64,000 bases of DNA, taken from Elusimicrobiota bacterium (GTDB lineage Bacteria > Elusimicrobiota > Elusimicrobia > F11). Every line of letters starts with the position of its first letter. Within the stretch, counting starts at the first letter, position 1. The DNA is taken from contig JAJVIP010000009.1 of the NCBI GenBank assembly GCA_022072025.1, positions 186,001-250,000 of the forward strand, in the 5' to 3' direction. Of the stretch, positions 42,918-52,003 are shown in pieces. The notes beneath the pieces are model-generated. The model was not told the DNA's origin. It did no database searches and was given only the letters and a program-made list of their open reading frames with translations. Made by a program: the position numbers and the translations under genes.

Positions 42918-45227
42918 ATGTCATTAACCACCAAGTTGTCCGTCATTATTATTACGCACAATCGGGCCCAATTCATTTCACAAGCCATTGATTCGGTTCT
43001 TGATCAGCGTATTCCAGGGGGCCTGGAGGTCGTGGTGGTTGATGACGCCTCTACTGATTCGACTCCCGAAGTCATGGAGGCATATAAGGATAGGGTGAAA
43101 TATATTCGCCGAAAAACAAACAGCGGAGGTGGTTCAACTCCGCGGAATGAAGGGATTCTGTTTGCGATTGGAGAATTTATCGCCTTGTTGGATTCAGATG
43201 ATTTCTATGTTGACAACATCTTGGGCAAACAACTGTCTTATTTGGAAACCCACCCGGAAATTGATTTTATTTTTTCAGATTACCTGAATTTCGGGGATGG
43301 AAAACCCCCTGTGCCGCACAGTCAAACCTGCAAAACATTTCGAGCGCTTCTTGATGGTTTGAGAGGGAATGGTGTGTATGTTTTGTCTCCCGATCAGTCT
43401 TACCCGGTTCTTCTGAAAGAAAACTTTATTGGCGCTTGCGGCATGATGTTTCGAAAAAATCTGGTTTCAGAAGTGGGTTTTTTTGACAATGAATTAAAAA
43501 GCTCAGAGGATATTGACTTTACTTATCGTGTGGCTGCTAAAAAAAAGATGGCCTATCTGGATCAAGTGGGTTTCCATCGGCGGTTGCATGGAACCAATAT
43601 GACCCGAGATGTATTGAAGATGTTGCCAAGAGAATTACTCGTTAGGGAAAGACAACTGGCTGTTCCAAAAACTCAAGCGGCTCAGGAGATTTTGATCGGT
43701 CAAATTGATCGGCTGATAGAAAGCGCCGTGTTTAAATGCTTGGAACAACGCCGTTTTGGGGGGGCATTGGCTATCCTGGCGAAAAATCTCTGGATCCGTG
43801 GCGGATTTGTTCGAACGATGAAAATTATGGGGAAAATCATCCAAGTCACTTTCGATAAAGTTAAGTGGTCGTTGCAGGCGAAAATCTCCGGGTTTGTTTT
43901 TTACCCTCTTTGGGATATTTATGATCGAAGCATCAAGCTGCAAGAGTGGCGGCGGCTGGAGAAGTCCCAATGGGAGGACAGAGAAAAAAGAGATCAGGCA
44001 CGATTCAGAAGACTTAATGAGTTGATTGCGCATGCGCGAAAGACTGTGCCTTTTTACCGGGACATGAATATCTCGCCCCTCCATTCTTGGAGAGATTTGC
44101 AGGTTCTCCCCATCCTTCAAAAAGAAGATATCAGGCGGGCCCAAGACACCTTGCTTTCCCAAGTGTTCCCCAAAGCCAAGTTGTGTTCTTCAAAAACGGG
44201 GGGATCAACCGGAGTTGCTCTTGATTTATTTTTTGATAAGGCCTGCGAAGAAAAACGCAACGCTGCGGCTCTTAGATCGGACCGGTGGAGTGGCTGGCGT
44301 TTTGGAGACTTCCGAGGTGATTTGTGGGGAAATCCACCCACGATAAGAACATTTAAACAATTTGTTCGGAATTCTTTTCTCGATCGAAATATATTTCTCG
44401 ATACGATCTTTATGGATGAATCCCATATGCGGAAATTTCTATTGGAAGTTCAGAAGAAGAGGATTCGTTTTCTCTTTGGCCACGCCCATTCGCTTTTCGT
44501 GTTGGCCAATTTCGTGAGAGATGCGTTTGATTCTCCATTCCCTATGAAAGGAATTATTTCGACATCCATGACTCTCTTGGATTCAGAGAGAAAAACCATT
44601 GAATCTGTTTTTGGATGCTCAGTCACCAATCGATATGGCTGTGAGGAAGTGGGGCTTATCGCCTGCGAATGTGAACGTCATGAAGGGCTGCATGTCAATG
44701 AAGATCACTTAATCGTGGAATTCTTAAGGGAGGATGGATCTTTGGCGATGCCAGGTGAGGAGGCTCGCATCGTCATCACTGATCTGAATAATTTTGCCAT
44801 GCCGCTCATTCGTTATGAGGTGGGAGACAGAGGGGTGTTATCAAGCCGGTCCTGCGTTTGTGGGCGTTCGCTCCCTCTTATGGAACGTGTGCTGGGGCGA
44901 ACTGCGGATTTTTTGATGAAAGAAGATGGGTCGCTCGTGGCAGGGGTTTCTTTGGTGGAGCGAACTCTGACCAAAATTCCTGGCCTCGCTCAAATGCAGA
45001 TTGTCCAGTCGCATCCCAAAGAATTGACGGTCAATGTCGTGGCCGATTCGAATTATGGTGAATCTTCTCGCCTGTTGTTGATTCAGGAACTTAAAGAAGT
45101 TTTTGGTCCTCAAATGAATATTCAAATTATGCTGATGAAAAATTTGCCTCAAGAAAAGAATGGAAAATATCGATTTTCTATATGCAAAATAGACTCCTTA
45201 CTGCAGCCCAAGGTGCCCAGCGCATGA
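42918..45227 (+). CDS. GT2 glycosyltransferase fused to CapK/PaaK-like adenylate-forming domain
   Basis: A 769-aa two-domain protein. Residues 5 to about 320 are a GT2 GT-A domain (SVIIITHNRAQFISQAIDSVL, EVVVVDDASTDST, IALLDSDDF). From about 325 to 769 it is CapK-like, related to phenylacetate-CoA ligase: FRRLNELIAHARKTVPFYRD, adenylate motif SSKTGGSTGVALDLFF at about 424-440, NRYGCEEVGLIACEC and VGDRGVLSS. CapK-type enzymes are usually separate genes of unknown substrate in capsule loci. The fusion suggests that an acyl or amino-acyl group is activated for the sugar being added. It overlaps the next GT2 gene by ATGA. Confidence 0.88.
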   Translation: MSLTTKLSVIIITHNRAQFISQAIDSVLDQRIPGGLEVVVVDDASTDSTPEVMEAYKDRVKYIRRKTNSGGGSTPRNEGILFAIGEFIALLDSDDFYVDNILGKQLSYLETHPEIDFIFSDYLNFGDGKPPVPHSQTCKTFRALLDGLRGNGVYVLSPDQSYPVLLKENFIGACGMMFRKNLVSEVGFFDNELKSSEDIDFTYRVAAKKKMAYLDQVGFHRRLHGTNMTRDVLKMLPRELLVRERQLAVPKTQAAQEILIGQIDRLIESAVFKCLEQRRFGGALAILAKNLWIRGGFVRTMKIMGKIIQVTFDKVKWSLQAKISGFVFYPLWDIYDRSIKLQEWRRLEKSQWEDREKRDQARFRRLNELIAHARKTVPFYRDMNISPLHSWRDLQVLPILQKEDIRRAQDTLLSQVFPKAKLCSSKTGGSTGVALDLFFDKACEEKRNAAALRSDRWSGWRFGDFRGDLWGNPPTIRTFKQFVRNSFLDRNIFLDTIFMDESHMRKFLLEVQKKRIRFLFGHAHSLFVLANFVRDAFDSPFPMKGIISTSMTLLDSERKTIESVFGCSVTNRYGCEEVGLIACECERHEGLHVNEDHLIVEFLREDGSLAMPGEEARIVITDLNNFAMPLIRYEVGDRGVLSSRSCVCGRSLPLMERVLGRTADFLMKEDGSLVAGVSLVERTLTKIPGLAQMQIVQSHPKELTVNVVADSNYGESSRLLLIQELKEVFGPQMNIQIMLMKNLPQEKNGKYRFSICKIDSLLQPKVPSA

Positions 45228-46129
45228 TATCGGCAGATGTGAGTGTGGTGCTGACCTGTTTTAATTATGGAGACTATGTGGCCAGCGCTCTTGATTCGGT
45301 GTTACAGCAATCTCTCTTGCCGAAAGAAATCATTGTTATCAATGACGGCTCGACCGATCGTTCTTCTGAAGTCTTGTCTACCTATCAAAAAAATCCCCGT
45401 GTGCGCGTTGTTTCTCAAACCAATGGTGGTCAGGCGAAAGCCAAGAATCGCGGTGTCCGTGAATCATCCTCTGAATGGATTGCTTTTCTTGATGCGGATG
45501 ATGTCTGGGAAAGCAATAAGTTAGAGCGACAGTCTCAATTTTTTGAGAATCCATCGGTGGGTGTTATTTACTCCCGGCAAATATTTATTGACTCCGCCGG
45601 GAAAGCCCTGCAACCACAGCCCTTTCGTTTGCCAGTTTATCGTGGTCGTGTGACACAACATTTACTTAAAGATAACTTCGTTCCTTTTTCGTCCTCGTTG
45701 GTTCGTCGATCTCTGTTTGTGCAAGCGGGAGGGTTTGACGAGTCGTTGTCCATGTCAATCGATTGGGATCTTTGGTTGAAAATATCGCTCGTGGCTGAAT
45801 TTGATTTTGTGGATTCGGAGTTGTTGAGGTACCGGACGAATCATCCGGGACAAATGTCCAAAATGAAAGAAGTCAGAAGAGACTGCTGTGATCGAATCTT
45901 TAAATCATTTGTTGAGTCCCACAAGACGGAGTTGAATTCAACATGGATCAAATCAGCGGAAATATACACGTTGAATTTTCGCGCATATGATTTGAGAACG
46001 ACAAACCCGCTGGCTTCTTTTTTCTGTTATTTAAAGTCAGCTGTTCTTTCTCCATGGCAATGGGCCCCCTGGAAGGGATTGTTTCTGGCTCCAGTTGCCT
46101 TCCTATTTTCAAAAGAGCCGAAATCATGA
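45224..46129 (+). CDS. GT2-family glycosyltransferase
   Basis: A 301-aa cytoplasmic GT-A enzyme. From ATG 45224 it reads SADVSVVLTCFNYGDYVASALDSVL, then IIVINDGSTDRS, AKAKNRGVRESSSEWIAFLDADDVW (metal-binding DxD) and the acceptor region FDESLSMSIDWDLWLKISLV. The start overlapping the CapK-fusion stop is preferred to an ATG 42 bp further upstream. Similar in type to the GT2 half of its neighbour but with no attached second domain. Confidence 0.92.
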   Translation: MISADVSVVLTCFNYGDYVASALDSVLQQSLLPKEIIVINDGSTDRSSEVLSTYQKNPRVRVVSQTNGGQAKAKNRGVRESSSEWIAFLDADDVWESNKLERQSQFFENPSVGVIYSRQIFIDSAGKALQPQPFRLPVYRGRVTQHLLKDNFVPFSSSLVRRSLFVQAGGFDESLSMSIDWDLWLKISLVAEFDFVDSELLRYRTNHPGQMSKMKEVRRDCCDRIFKSFVESHKTELNSTWIKSAEIYTLNFRAYDLRTTNPLASFFCYLKSAVLSPWQWAPWKGLFLAPVAFLFSKEPKS

Positions 46130-47505
46130 GCCAGAGGTTAGCCAATAAAGGAAAACAGGCCCCGTCCCCTTATCCAAAATCAAACATATTGGGAATGTTT
46201 TTTTTCTCAATTTATATTTTGGCTTGGTATTTGCAGGTGGGGGAAAGAAAAGAGATTTTTGGCGCCATTCGCTTTGAGCTGTTATTGGGATTGTTTTTGA
46301 TTATTTGGAGCCTGTTTTCCCTTTTGGATCGCTGGCGAAGGCACCGTGAGCCTTCGGCGGGGTTGGCGCCCTGGTTGATTGCTTTCATCCTCTGTTTAAT
46401 TGTTCAAATACTTTTTTCAGTTAATTTCGAAGTATCGTGGTTTGTTTTTGTGAATAGAATTCTCAAATTTTCAATGATGGGGCTTTTTATTGTTGTGTTT
46501 GTTACCTCGCCTTCGCGTCTAAGATTTTTCTCTGGAGCATTGATGCTGGCTTTCCTCTATATGTGCCAAGAATCATTCCGATCGGCTTTGGATGGTTCAA
46601 TGTTGTGGGAAAACCAGGGTGTGATGCGGCTCCATGGGAGCACTTCACTTTATTTCCATCCCAATTCTCTGGCCGGAATGGCCACCGGCGCCATTCCTTT
46701 CGCATGGTTTCTGTTTGACGCGGTGAGAAGTTGGTGGGGCAAAGGGTTGCTGATAGTTTTGGGCATTTGCGCGTTGGGATGCGTTATGTATTCAGGATCT
46801 AGAACGTCATACTTGGGGCTCTTGGTTTTTCTGTTTTTGATTTTTATCTTTTCTGAACGAAAAATGAGATTTCTCGTTTTCATTGGAATTCTTTTGCTTG
46901 TTTCCATTCCCAAAATTCCCTCCGACTACAAGGCCCGTTTTGCCACCATTTTTACAGGGAAAGAAATCGAAGGGGCTTCTATGGATACTCGCAAACAAAT
47001 CTTGGAGGACGCATGGGAGGTGTTTATGCATCGTCCCTTGGGAGTGGGGGTTGCATCGTTTCCCACAGTTCGCCGACTTATGTTTGGACGCACGCAGGAC
47101 ACGCACAATTTGTATCTGGAAGTTGCGACCAATTTGGGAATCCAGGGTTTTGTTGTGTTTTTTACTCTGATTTTCCTGATGATTTTTAGATTGTCGAAAA
47201 TCGTGCGTTCTGTTTCATCATCATTGCGCGACATTATGGCCATTGAATCTATCCCAAAGACAAAGGAGGTTCTTCCTCCCACAATGAAGCAGCATGTGGC
47301 TGATTTGATTTGGATTCGGTCTGTGGCCTCGGCTCTCTTGTGTTATGTGGTGATACGTTTGGTTTTGGGAATCTTTGGTATGGATCTATACGAAATCTAT
47401 TGGTGGTTTTCTTTGGGGCTTACGGTGTCACTTTTTCGCATTCATTATTGGGCGGTACGTCAAACAAAATTCTTGGTCTCTCAATGTGTCCCGACAATTT
47501 CTTAG
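46126..47505 (+). CDS. O-antigen ligase/polymerase (Wzy/WaaL family)
   Basis: A 459-aa polytopic membrane protein with the O-antigen ligase-like (Wzy_C) core: YFHPNSLAGMATGAIPFAWFL, GSRTSYLGLLVFL, then the large periplasmic loop RPLGVGVASFP and DTHNLYLEVATNLGIQGFVVFF. It would polymerise repeat units or join the polymer to an acceptor in the periplasm. The start ATG 46126 overlaps the upstream stop; the longer reading from 46054 lies within the previous gene and is not needed. Confidence 0.92.
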   Translation: MSQRLANKGKQAPSPYPKSNILGMFFFSIYILAWYLQVGERKEIFGAIRFELLLGLFLIIWSLFSLLDRWRRHREPSAGLAPWLIAFILCLIVQILFSVNFEVSWFVFVNRILKFSMMGLFIVVFVTSPSRLRFFSGALMLAFLYMCQESFRSALDGSMLWENQGVMRLHGSTSLYFHPNSLAGMATGAIPFAWFLFDAVRSWWGKGLLIVLGICALGCVMYSGSRTSYLGLLVFLFLIFIFSERKMRFLVFIGILLLVSIPKIPSDYKARFATIFTGKEIEGASMDTRKQILEDAWEVFMHRPLGVGVASFPTVRRLMFGRTQDTHNLYLEVATNLGIQGFVVFFTLIFLMIFRLSKIVRSVSSSLRDIMAIESIPKTKEVLPPTMKQHVADLIWIRSVASALLCYVVIRLVLGIFGMDLYEIYWWFSLGLTVSLFRIHYWAVRQTKFLVSQCVPTIS

Positions 47506-47518
47506 AAGGTTTTTTTAA

Positions 47519-49594
47519 ATGCGGTCGCCAATAATCCGTCTCCTGCACTTGCGTTCATCTACATTCATGGGAAGCCCTGAGAAGCTTATTTTCTTGCAGA
47601 TACACCACATGCAGGGTTTTGAATGGCACGTCGGAGTTTTTCCAGATGGGAATAATAAGGAGTTTATTGAAAAGCTAAGGCCGGCTGTCAACTCCGTTTC
47701 GATATTTCCCCAAGGGAAACTTGGGTTTATAAAAGGTGTGTTGGCTCTGCGCTCAACTCTTAAGAAAAAAAACATTCAAATCATAGCGACCCATGATTAC
47801 AAATCGAACTTGGCGGGAAAATTGGCCACCATGGGGACCGGTGTCCGCCAAGTCGCCATTTTTCATGGAACGACCGAACATGATTTTAAAGGACGTCTCT
47901 ACGAGAAGTTCGATCGTTGGGTTTTGGGAAAGGTTGATGCGGTCGTGGTCGTTTCACGCGCCGCCAAATCAAAACTCTCTTACGTCAATGATAGGGTCCT
48001 TGTTGTTCACAATTCATTTGATTGGATCTCTCAATCAAGGCAGGAATATGAAGGTCCTGGTCCTCGGCAATTATTTGATATCCCTAAAAATGCGCCTTTG
48101 TTATTACATGTGGGTCGATTGAGTCCGGAAAAAAACCAAGAATTCCTGATTCAAGCCTTTCTTCAAGTTCTGAAAACCAATCCTGAGGCCTTCCTGGTAA
48201 TTGTGGGAGATGGGCCGGAAAGAAAAAAACTGGAACTTCTGATTGAAAAAATCGGCCTATTAAAAAAAGTGTGGTTGGCGGGACATCAAGCGAATGTCGA
48301 TCCTTTCTACAGAGAGGCGGACCTTTTTGTCTTGTGTTCGCAAAGAGAAGGGTTGCCGTTGGTTCTCTTGGAAGCCGCTTCTCACGCATTGCCCGTCGTT
48401 TCGACCTCAGTGGGAGGGGTCCCAGAATTTGTGGAGAACTCCGTTCAAGGATTTCTTGTTGAACCCGGTCAAATGGATCAATTGGTTCTGGCGATTGAAA
48501 GGCTTCTCCAAAATCCTCCAATAAGAAATCATATGGGGCGGGCAGCCTTGCTTAAACTTAAAGAACAATTCTCCCCTGAGAAATATGCGCAATCCTATTC
48601 CAACCTCTACCGAAGTCTGGTTGGACCGTCTTCCGTTTTCATCAGTTGGGAAGTCCACAGAAGAACCAGAGAAATGGCAGATGCATTGTCTATTCCATTA
48701 AAGGAAATATTGTTTTCGGGGCCTCGTTGGATGGGGCATCCGTGGCGATTCATTAAATCATGTGCCTATTTATTGAGGAAAAAACCGCGGGTTCTTTTCG
48801 TTCAGTCCCCCTCTATATTTTTGGCCTCTCTGGCCATGATTTACAAATTTATTTTCAAGGCCACGGTGGTGGTTGACGCGCACAATGAATCGGTTGTCCC
48901 TTATGAACACAGCGGTCAGATGGTTCGATCGATTGTTCGTTGGATGCATTCAAAGGCCGATTGGACTGTTGTGACCAATGGAGCTTTATCCGAAATAGTT
49001 AAAAGAAACGGTGGTCGCCCTTTGGTTATGCCCGATCGAATACCCTCCCTGGTTGCCAAAACCATTCAAACAGAATTAGGAAAGAAAAGGGTTGTTTTCA
49101 TTTGTACGTTCGCCCCCGATGAGCCTTACGCTCAAGTGATCAAAGCGGCGGAATTTCTTTCGAGTCATGTCGAAATCTTTATCACAGGAAATTTTTTAAA
49201 GGCCGACCCTGAAATATTAAAAGATATCCCCGCAAACGTTCGACTCACCGGGTTTGTTGATGAGGAAAAATATGTAAACCTGCTCAGCCAATCGAACCTC
49301 ATTATTGATTTAACCGAAATGCAGGACTGTTTGGTTTGCGGCGCTTATGAGGCTGTTGCCTTGGGAAAACCTTTATTGACCTCCGATACGCTGGCCTTAA
49401 GGGAACATTTCAGAAAAGGAACTCTTTACACCAAACATTCTGTGGAGGCATTGGTCCGCTCCATTCGGCTTGGGCTTGCTGAGGAGGACCGCTTAGAACA
49501 TGAAATGAATATTTTAAAACAAGAGTTAAAGATCGAATGGGAGGCTGCATTAAAAAAAATGCAGCAACAAGTTTTTGAGGGGAAATTATTTTGA
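47519..49594 (+). CDS. Tandem GT4-GT4-like glycosyltransferase fusion
   Basis: A 691-aa protein. The first part (1 to about 370) is a complete GT4 enzyme: MGSPEKLIFLQIHHM, HVGRLSPEKNQEFLIQAFLQVL, ADLFVLCSQREGLPLVLLEAASHALPVVSTSVGGVPE with the E-x7-E motif. The second part (about 375-691) is a GT-B-like domain of another subfamily: FISWEVHRRTREMADAL, VVVDAHNESVVPYEHSG, VVFICTFAPDEPYAQVIKA, LIIDLTEMQDCLVCGAYEAVALGKPLLTS. The two halves may add two sugars in succession. The frame overlaps the following gene by 4 bp. Confidence 0.88.
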   Translation: MRSPIIRLLHLRSSTFMGSPEKLIFLQIHHMQGFEWHVGVFPDGNNKEFIEKLRPAVNSVSIFPQGKLGFIKGVLALRSTLKKKNIQIIATHDYKSNLAGKLATMGTGVRQVAIFHGTTEHDFKGRLYEKFDRWVLGKVDAVVVVSRAAKSKLSYVNDRVLVVHNSFDWISQSRQEYEGPGPRQLFDIPKNAPLLLHVGRLSPEKNQEFLIQAFLQVLKTNPEAFLVIVGDGPERKKLELLIEKIGLLKKVWLAGHQANVDPFYREADLFVLCSQREGLPLVLLEAASHALPVVSTSVGGVPEFVENSVQGFLVEPGQMDQLVLAIERLLQNPPIRNHMGRAALLKLKEQFSPEKYAQSYSNLYRSLVGPSSVFISWEVHRRTREMADALSIPLKEILFSGPRWMGHPWRFIKSCAYLLRKKPRVLFVQSPSIFLASLAMIYKFIFKATVVVDAHNESVVPYEHSGQMVRSIVRWMHSKADWTVVTNGALSEIVKRNGGRPLVMPDRIPSLVAKTIQTELGKKRVVFICTFAPDEPYAQVIKAAEFLSSHVEIFITGNFLKADPEILKDIPANVRLTGFVDEEKYVNLLSQSNLIIDLTEMQDCLVCGAYEAVALGKPLLTSDTLALREHFRKGTLYTKHSVEALVRSIRLGLAEEDRLEHEMNILKQELKIEWEAALKKMQQQVFEGKLF

Positions 49595-50730
49595 GCAACG
49601 CTTTCTGGATCTCTTTGTTTATCCTTTTCTATATCTACATGGGGTATCCGTTTTTTTTATGGTTTGTTTCCTTTTTTTTCTTAGGGAAAAAACACTTGGA
49701 GCCCATCGAGCCTTCCGTCTCAATTTTGATTTCTGCCTACAATGAAGAATCCTGTATTGGAGCCACCCTTGAGAACAAACTCCTGTTGGATTATCCCGTT
49801 GGGAAAAAAGAAATCATTGTCGTTTCGGATGGATCAACGGATCGGACCGAGGAAATCGTTCGATCCTTTTCCTCAAAAGGGGTTCAATTGATTGTTCAAA
49901 CTCCGCGGCAGGGGAAAACCGCGGCTTTAAATGAAGCGGTCTCCCACGCCAAGGGGGATGTCTTGATATTTTCTGACGCCAACTCTCTTTATGAACCTTC
50001 AGCGTTACGGAAATTGGTCGCACATTTTTCGGATCCATCCGTGGGATATGTCACGGGAAAAATGGTTTATGTGGACGAGGTGGGCTCTCTGGTGGGCAGC
50101 GGCTGCAGTGCATACATGCGTTATGAAAATATGCTTCGAAGGCTTGAGACAAAAATCGGCTCAGTGATGGGGGTGGACGGTGGCATCGACGCGGTTCGTA
50201 AGTCGCTCTACAAAACCATGGCTCCTGAAATGCTCCCGGATTTTGTTCTCCCCTTGCGGGTGATTGAACAGGGTTACAAGGTGATATATGAAGAGGGCGC
50301 GGTCCTTAAAGAACCGGCCCTTACTCAAAACCGAGATGAATGGAAAATGCGAGTGCGAGTTTCGCTCCGAAGTTTCCACGCTCTATGGACCATGCGATCT
50401 TTGCTGAATCCATTTTTATTTCCCTTAACCTCGTTTCAGCTTTTATCCCACAAAGTCCTGAGATATCTCGCGGGATTTGTCCAACTATCGCTGTTAATTA
50501 CGAATGTATTAATGGTTAAAACTTCATTCTTTTTTGAATTCACCCTGCTATTACAAGGTGTTTTTTACCTATTGTCACTCATTGGGATTCTAGTCCCCAA
50601 AATGGCGGAGAATTTTCTCTTGATTCGCACCTCCGCCTATCTGTGCTTGCTGAACGCAGCCGCCATGATCGCTTTTTTGAAATTTATCGCTGGAAAAAAG
50701 CAGGTTCTATGGACCCCTCGAAAAGGATAA
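49591..50730 (+). CDS. Membrane-anchored GT2 glycosyltransferase
   Basis: A 379-aa processive-type GT2 enzyme. N-terminal membrane helix (about 5-28), GT-A core SVSILISAYNEESCIGATLENKLL, IIVVSDGSTDRTEEIV, VLIFSDANSLYEPSAL. The usual QxxRW is replaced by QNRDEW (TQNRDEWKMRVR). Three or four C-terminal membrane helices follow. It starts at TTG 49591 with GAGGGG upstream, and shares 4 bp with the tandem GT4 gene. A terminator-like hairpin ends the run downstream. Confidence 0.9.
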   Translation: MSNAFWISLFILFYIYMGYPFFLWFVSFFFLGKKHLEPIEPSVSILISAYNEESCIGATLENKLLLDYPVGKKEIIVVSDGSTDRTEEIVRSFSSKGVQLIVQTPRQGKTAALNEAVSHAKGDVLIFSDANSLYEPSALRKLVAHFSDPSVGYVTGKMVYVDEVGSLVGSGCSAYMRYENMLRRLETKIGSVMGVDGGIDAVRKSLYKTMAPEMLPDFVLPLRVIEQGYKVIYEEGAVLKEPALTQNRDEWKMRVRVSLRSFHALWTMRSLLNPFLFPLTSFQLLSHKVLRYLAGFVQLSLLITNVLMVKTSFFFEFTLLLQGVFYLLSLIGILVPKMAENFLLIRTSAYLCLLNAAAMIAFLKFIAGKKQVLWTPRKG

Positions 50731-50748
50731 TAGATCAGGCTTTTTGGG

Positions 50749-50771
50749 GGTGACCTCTGTCACCTTTTTTT
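50749..50771 (+). terminator. Intrinsic terminator (or attenuator)
   Basis: GGTGAC-CTCT-GTCACC stem followed directly by seven Ts. It stands after the GT2 gene at 50730. Only 28 bp then separate it from the next ATG (50800), so it may act as an attenuator for the downstream secretory genes rather than a simple end of the operon. Confidence 0.8.
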
Positions 50772-50799
50772 CCTGTCGTTTAACCTTCACACTGATGTC

Positions 50800-51993
50800 A
50801 TGAAGAGGGGAGCGAACCATTTTGCGGTCCTATGTTTAATTTTATCCCTCATTTCAGTGGCACATTCCAAAGGCCCTGGAACAACAGGGGCGTTGCTCCT
50901 TCTTGAACCCACGGGGGCCCGGTCCGCGGCCTTGGCTCAGGCCTACACGGCGGGAAGCAACGATATTTCAATCCTTGGTTATAACCCCGGTGCTTTGCCG
51001 ACATTAAAAACAGGGTACATGTCATTTTCGTACCAAAGAGGATTGGAGGATGATCGCCTTGGACAATTTCTTATCGGGGGGCCCACCCGCAACGGACATG
51101 TTGGCTTGACCTTTCAGGCCCTTGATGAAGGAACCCTAACGGTGGTTGAAAACGGTCAAAGTAGAGATGTGAACGTCCAACGGGATATGATGTTGGGCCT
51201 CTCCTATGGGCGTCAATTCAGGGGGCTTTCCGTTGGTTTTTCCGGGAAATATTTTCAATCGGAGTTGATTGAAAGTGAATCCGCCCGCGCTTTGGCGGCG
51301 GATGTGGGGATATTGTGGTCATCAAAACAACGCTGGCGGTTTGGGGCGGCCATGCAAAACATCGGAACCAAACTTCAGTTTCGTGAAATTGGGGACCCTC
51401 TGCCTCGTCTCATTCGAACCGGATTGTCGGTCAACTTGGGAAATGTGAACAAAGGAATCATTCTTTTGGCGGACGCTCTCTATCATATGAACGAAGAAGA
51501 GTGGCGTCCTGGAATGGGCCTTGAATGGCCGGTGGGCCCTTTGGCTTTTCGAGGAGGAATTCGGCATTCCTCTCAACAAGATGAACTAACCTTTGGAACC
51601 GGATTTCTTTTCGGGTCTTCTCAAATTGATTATGCGTTGGGCCTTTTTGGAAGTCGAGATTCCATCCATCGGCTCGCTTGGTCGATGAAATTTGGGAGAT
51701 TGTCGTCGTCATCCGAGTTTGTTAAAGAATCTAAAAATAAAACTTCCCAAACGGCTCGGGTGGGAACCTCCTCGTCTCAGCGGCGGCACAATTTGAACGG
51801 AAGCAAGCAAGAATCCAAACCCACCAGGCGGGTAAGAGAAATTTATATTGTTCAACGGGGAGATTCTCTCGCTAAGATCTCCAAGAAAGTGTACGGTCGA
51901 GCAGATTTGTGGACACAGCTTTATGCGGCCAACCGCCATTTGATATCCGACACCCGGCAATTGGAAGTGGGCCAAAAAATTATCATTCCATAG
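50800..51993 (+). CDS. PorV-like barrel protein with C-terminal LysM domain
   Basis: A 397-aa envelope protein. Signal peptide (to about residue 23). PorV/UPF0164-type barrel about 25-300 (GATRSAALAQAYTAGSNDISILGYNPGALPT-like start, SRDSIHRLAWSMKFG end). A basic, Ser/Gln-rich linker, then LysM at about 345-397 (YIVQRGDSLAKISKKVYGRADLWTQLYAANRHLI ... LEVGQKIIIP), which binds peptidoglycan glycan strands. The protein therefore links outer membrane to wall, as the OmpA fusion at 6449 does by another fold. No clear ribosome site; a terminator-like hairpin lies 28 bp before the ATG. Confidence 0.88.
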   Translation: MKRGANHFAVLCLILSLISVAHSKGPGTTGALLLLEPTGARSAALAQAYTAGSNDISILGYNPGALPTLKTGYMSFSYQRGLEDDRLGQFLIGGPTRNGHVGLTFQALDEGTLTVVENGQSRDVNVQRDMMLGLSYGRQFRGLSVGFSGKYFQSELIESESARALAADVGILWSSKQRWRFGAAMQNIGTKLQFREIGDPLPRLIRTGLSVNLGNVNKGIILLADALYHMNEEEWRPGMGLEWPVGPLAFRGGIRHSSQQDELTFGTGFLFGSSQIDYALGLFGSRDSIHRLAWSMKFGRLSSSSEFVKESKNKTSQTARVGTSSSQRRHNLNGSKQESKPTRRVREIYIVQRGDSLAKISKKVYGRADLWTQLYAANRHLISDTRQLEVGQKIIIP

Positions 51994-52003
51994 GAGAGGA
52001 GTT

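Noticed and set aside
45182-45226. Upstream starts for the GT2 (45182), ligase (46054) and GT4-deacetylase (54731) genes
   Set aside because: In each case an ATG overlapping the upstream stop begins right before the conserved first strand or helix; the extra N-terminal residues look like antisense/out-of-frame sequence of the previous gene.
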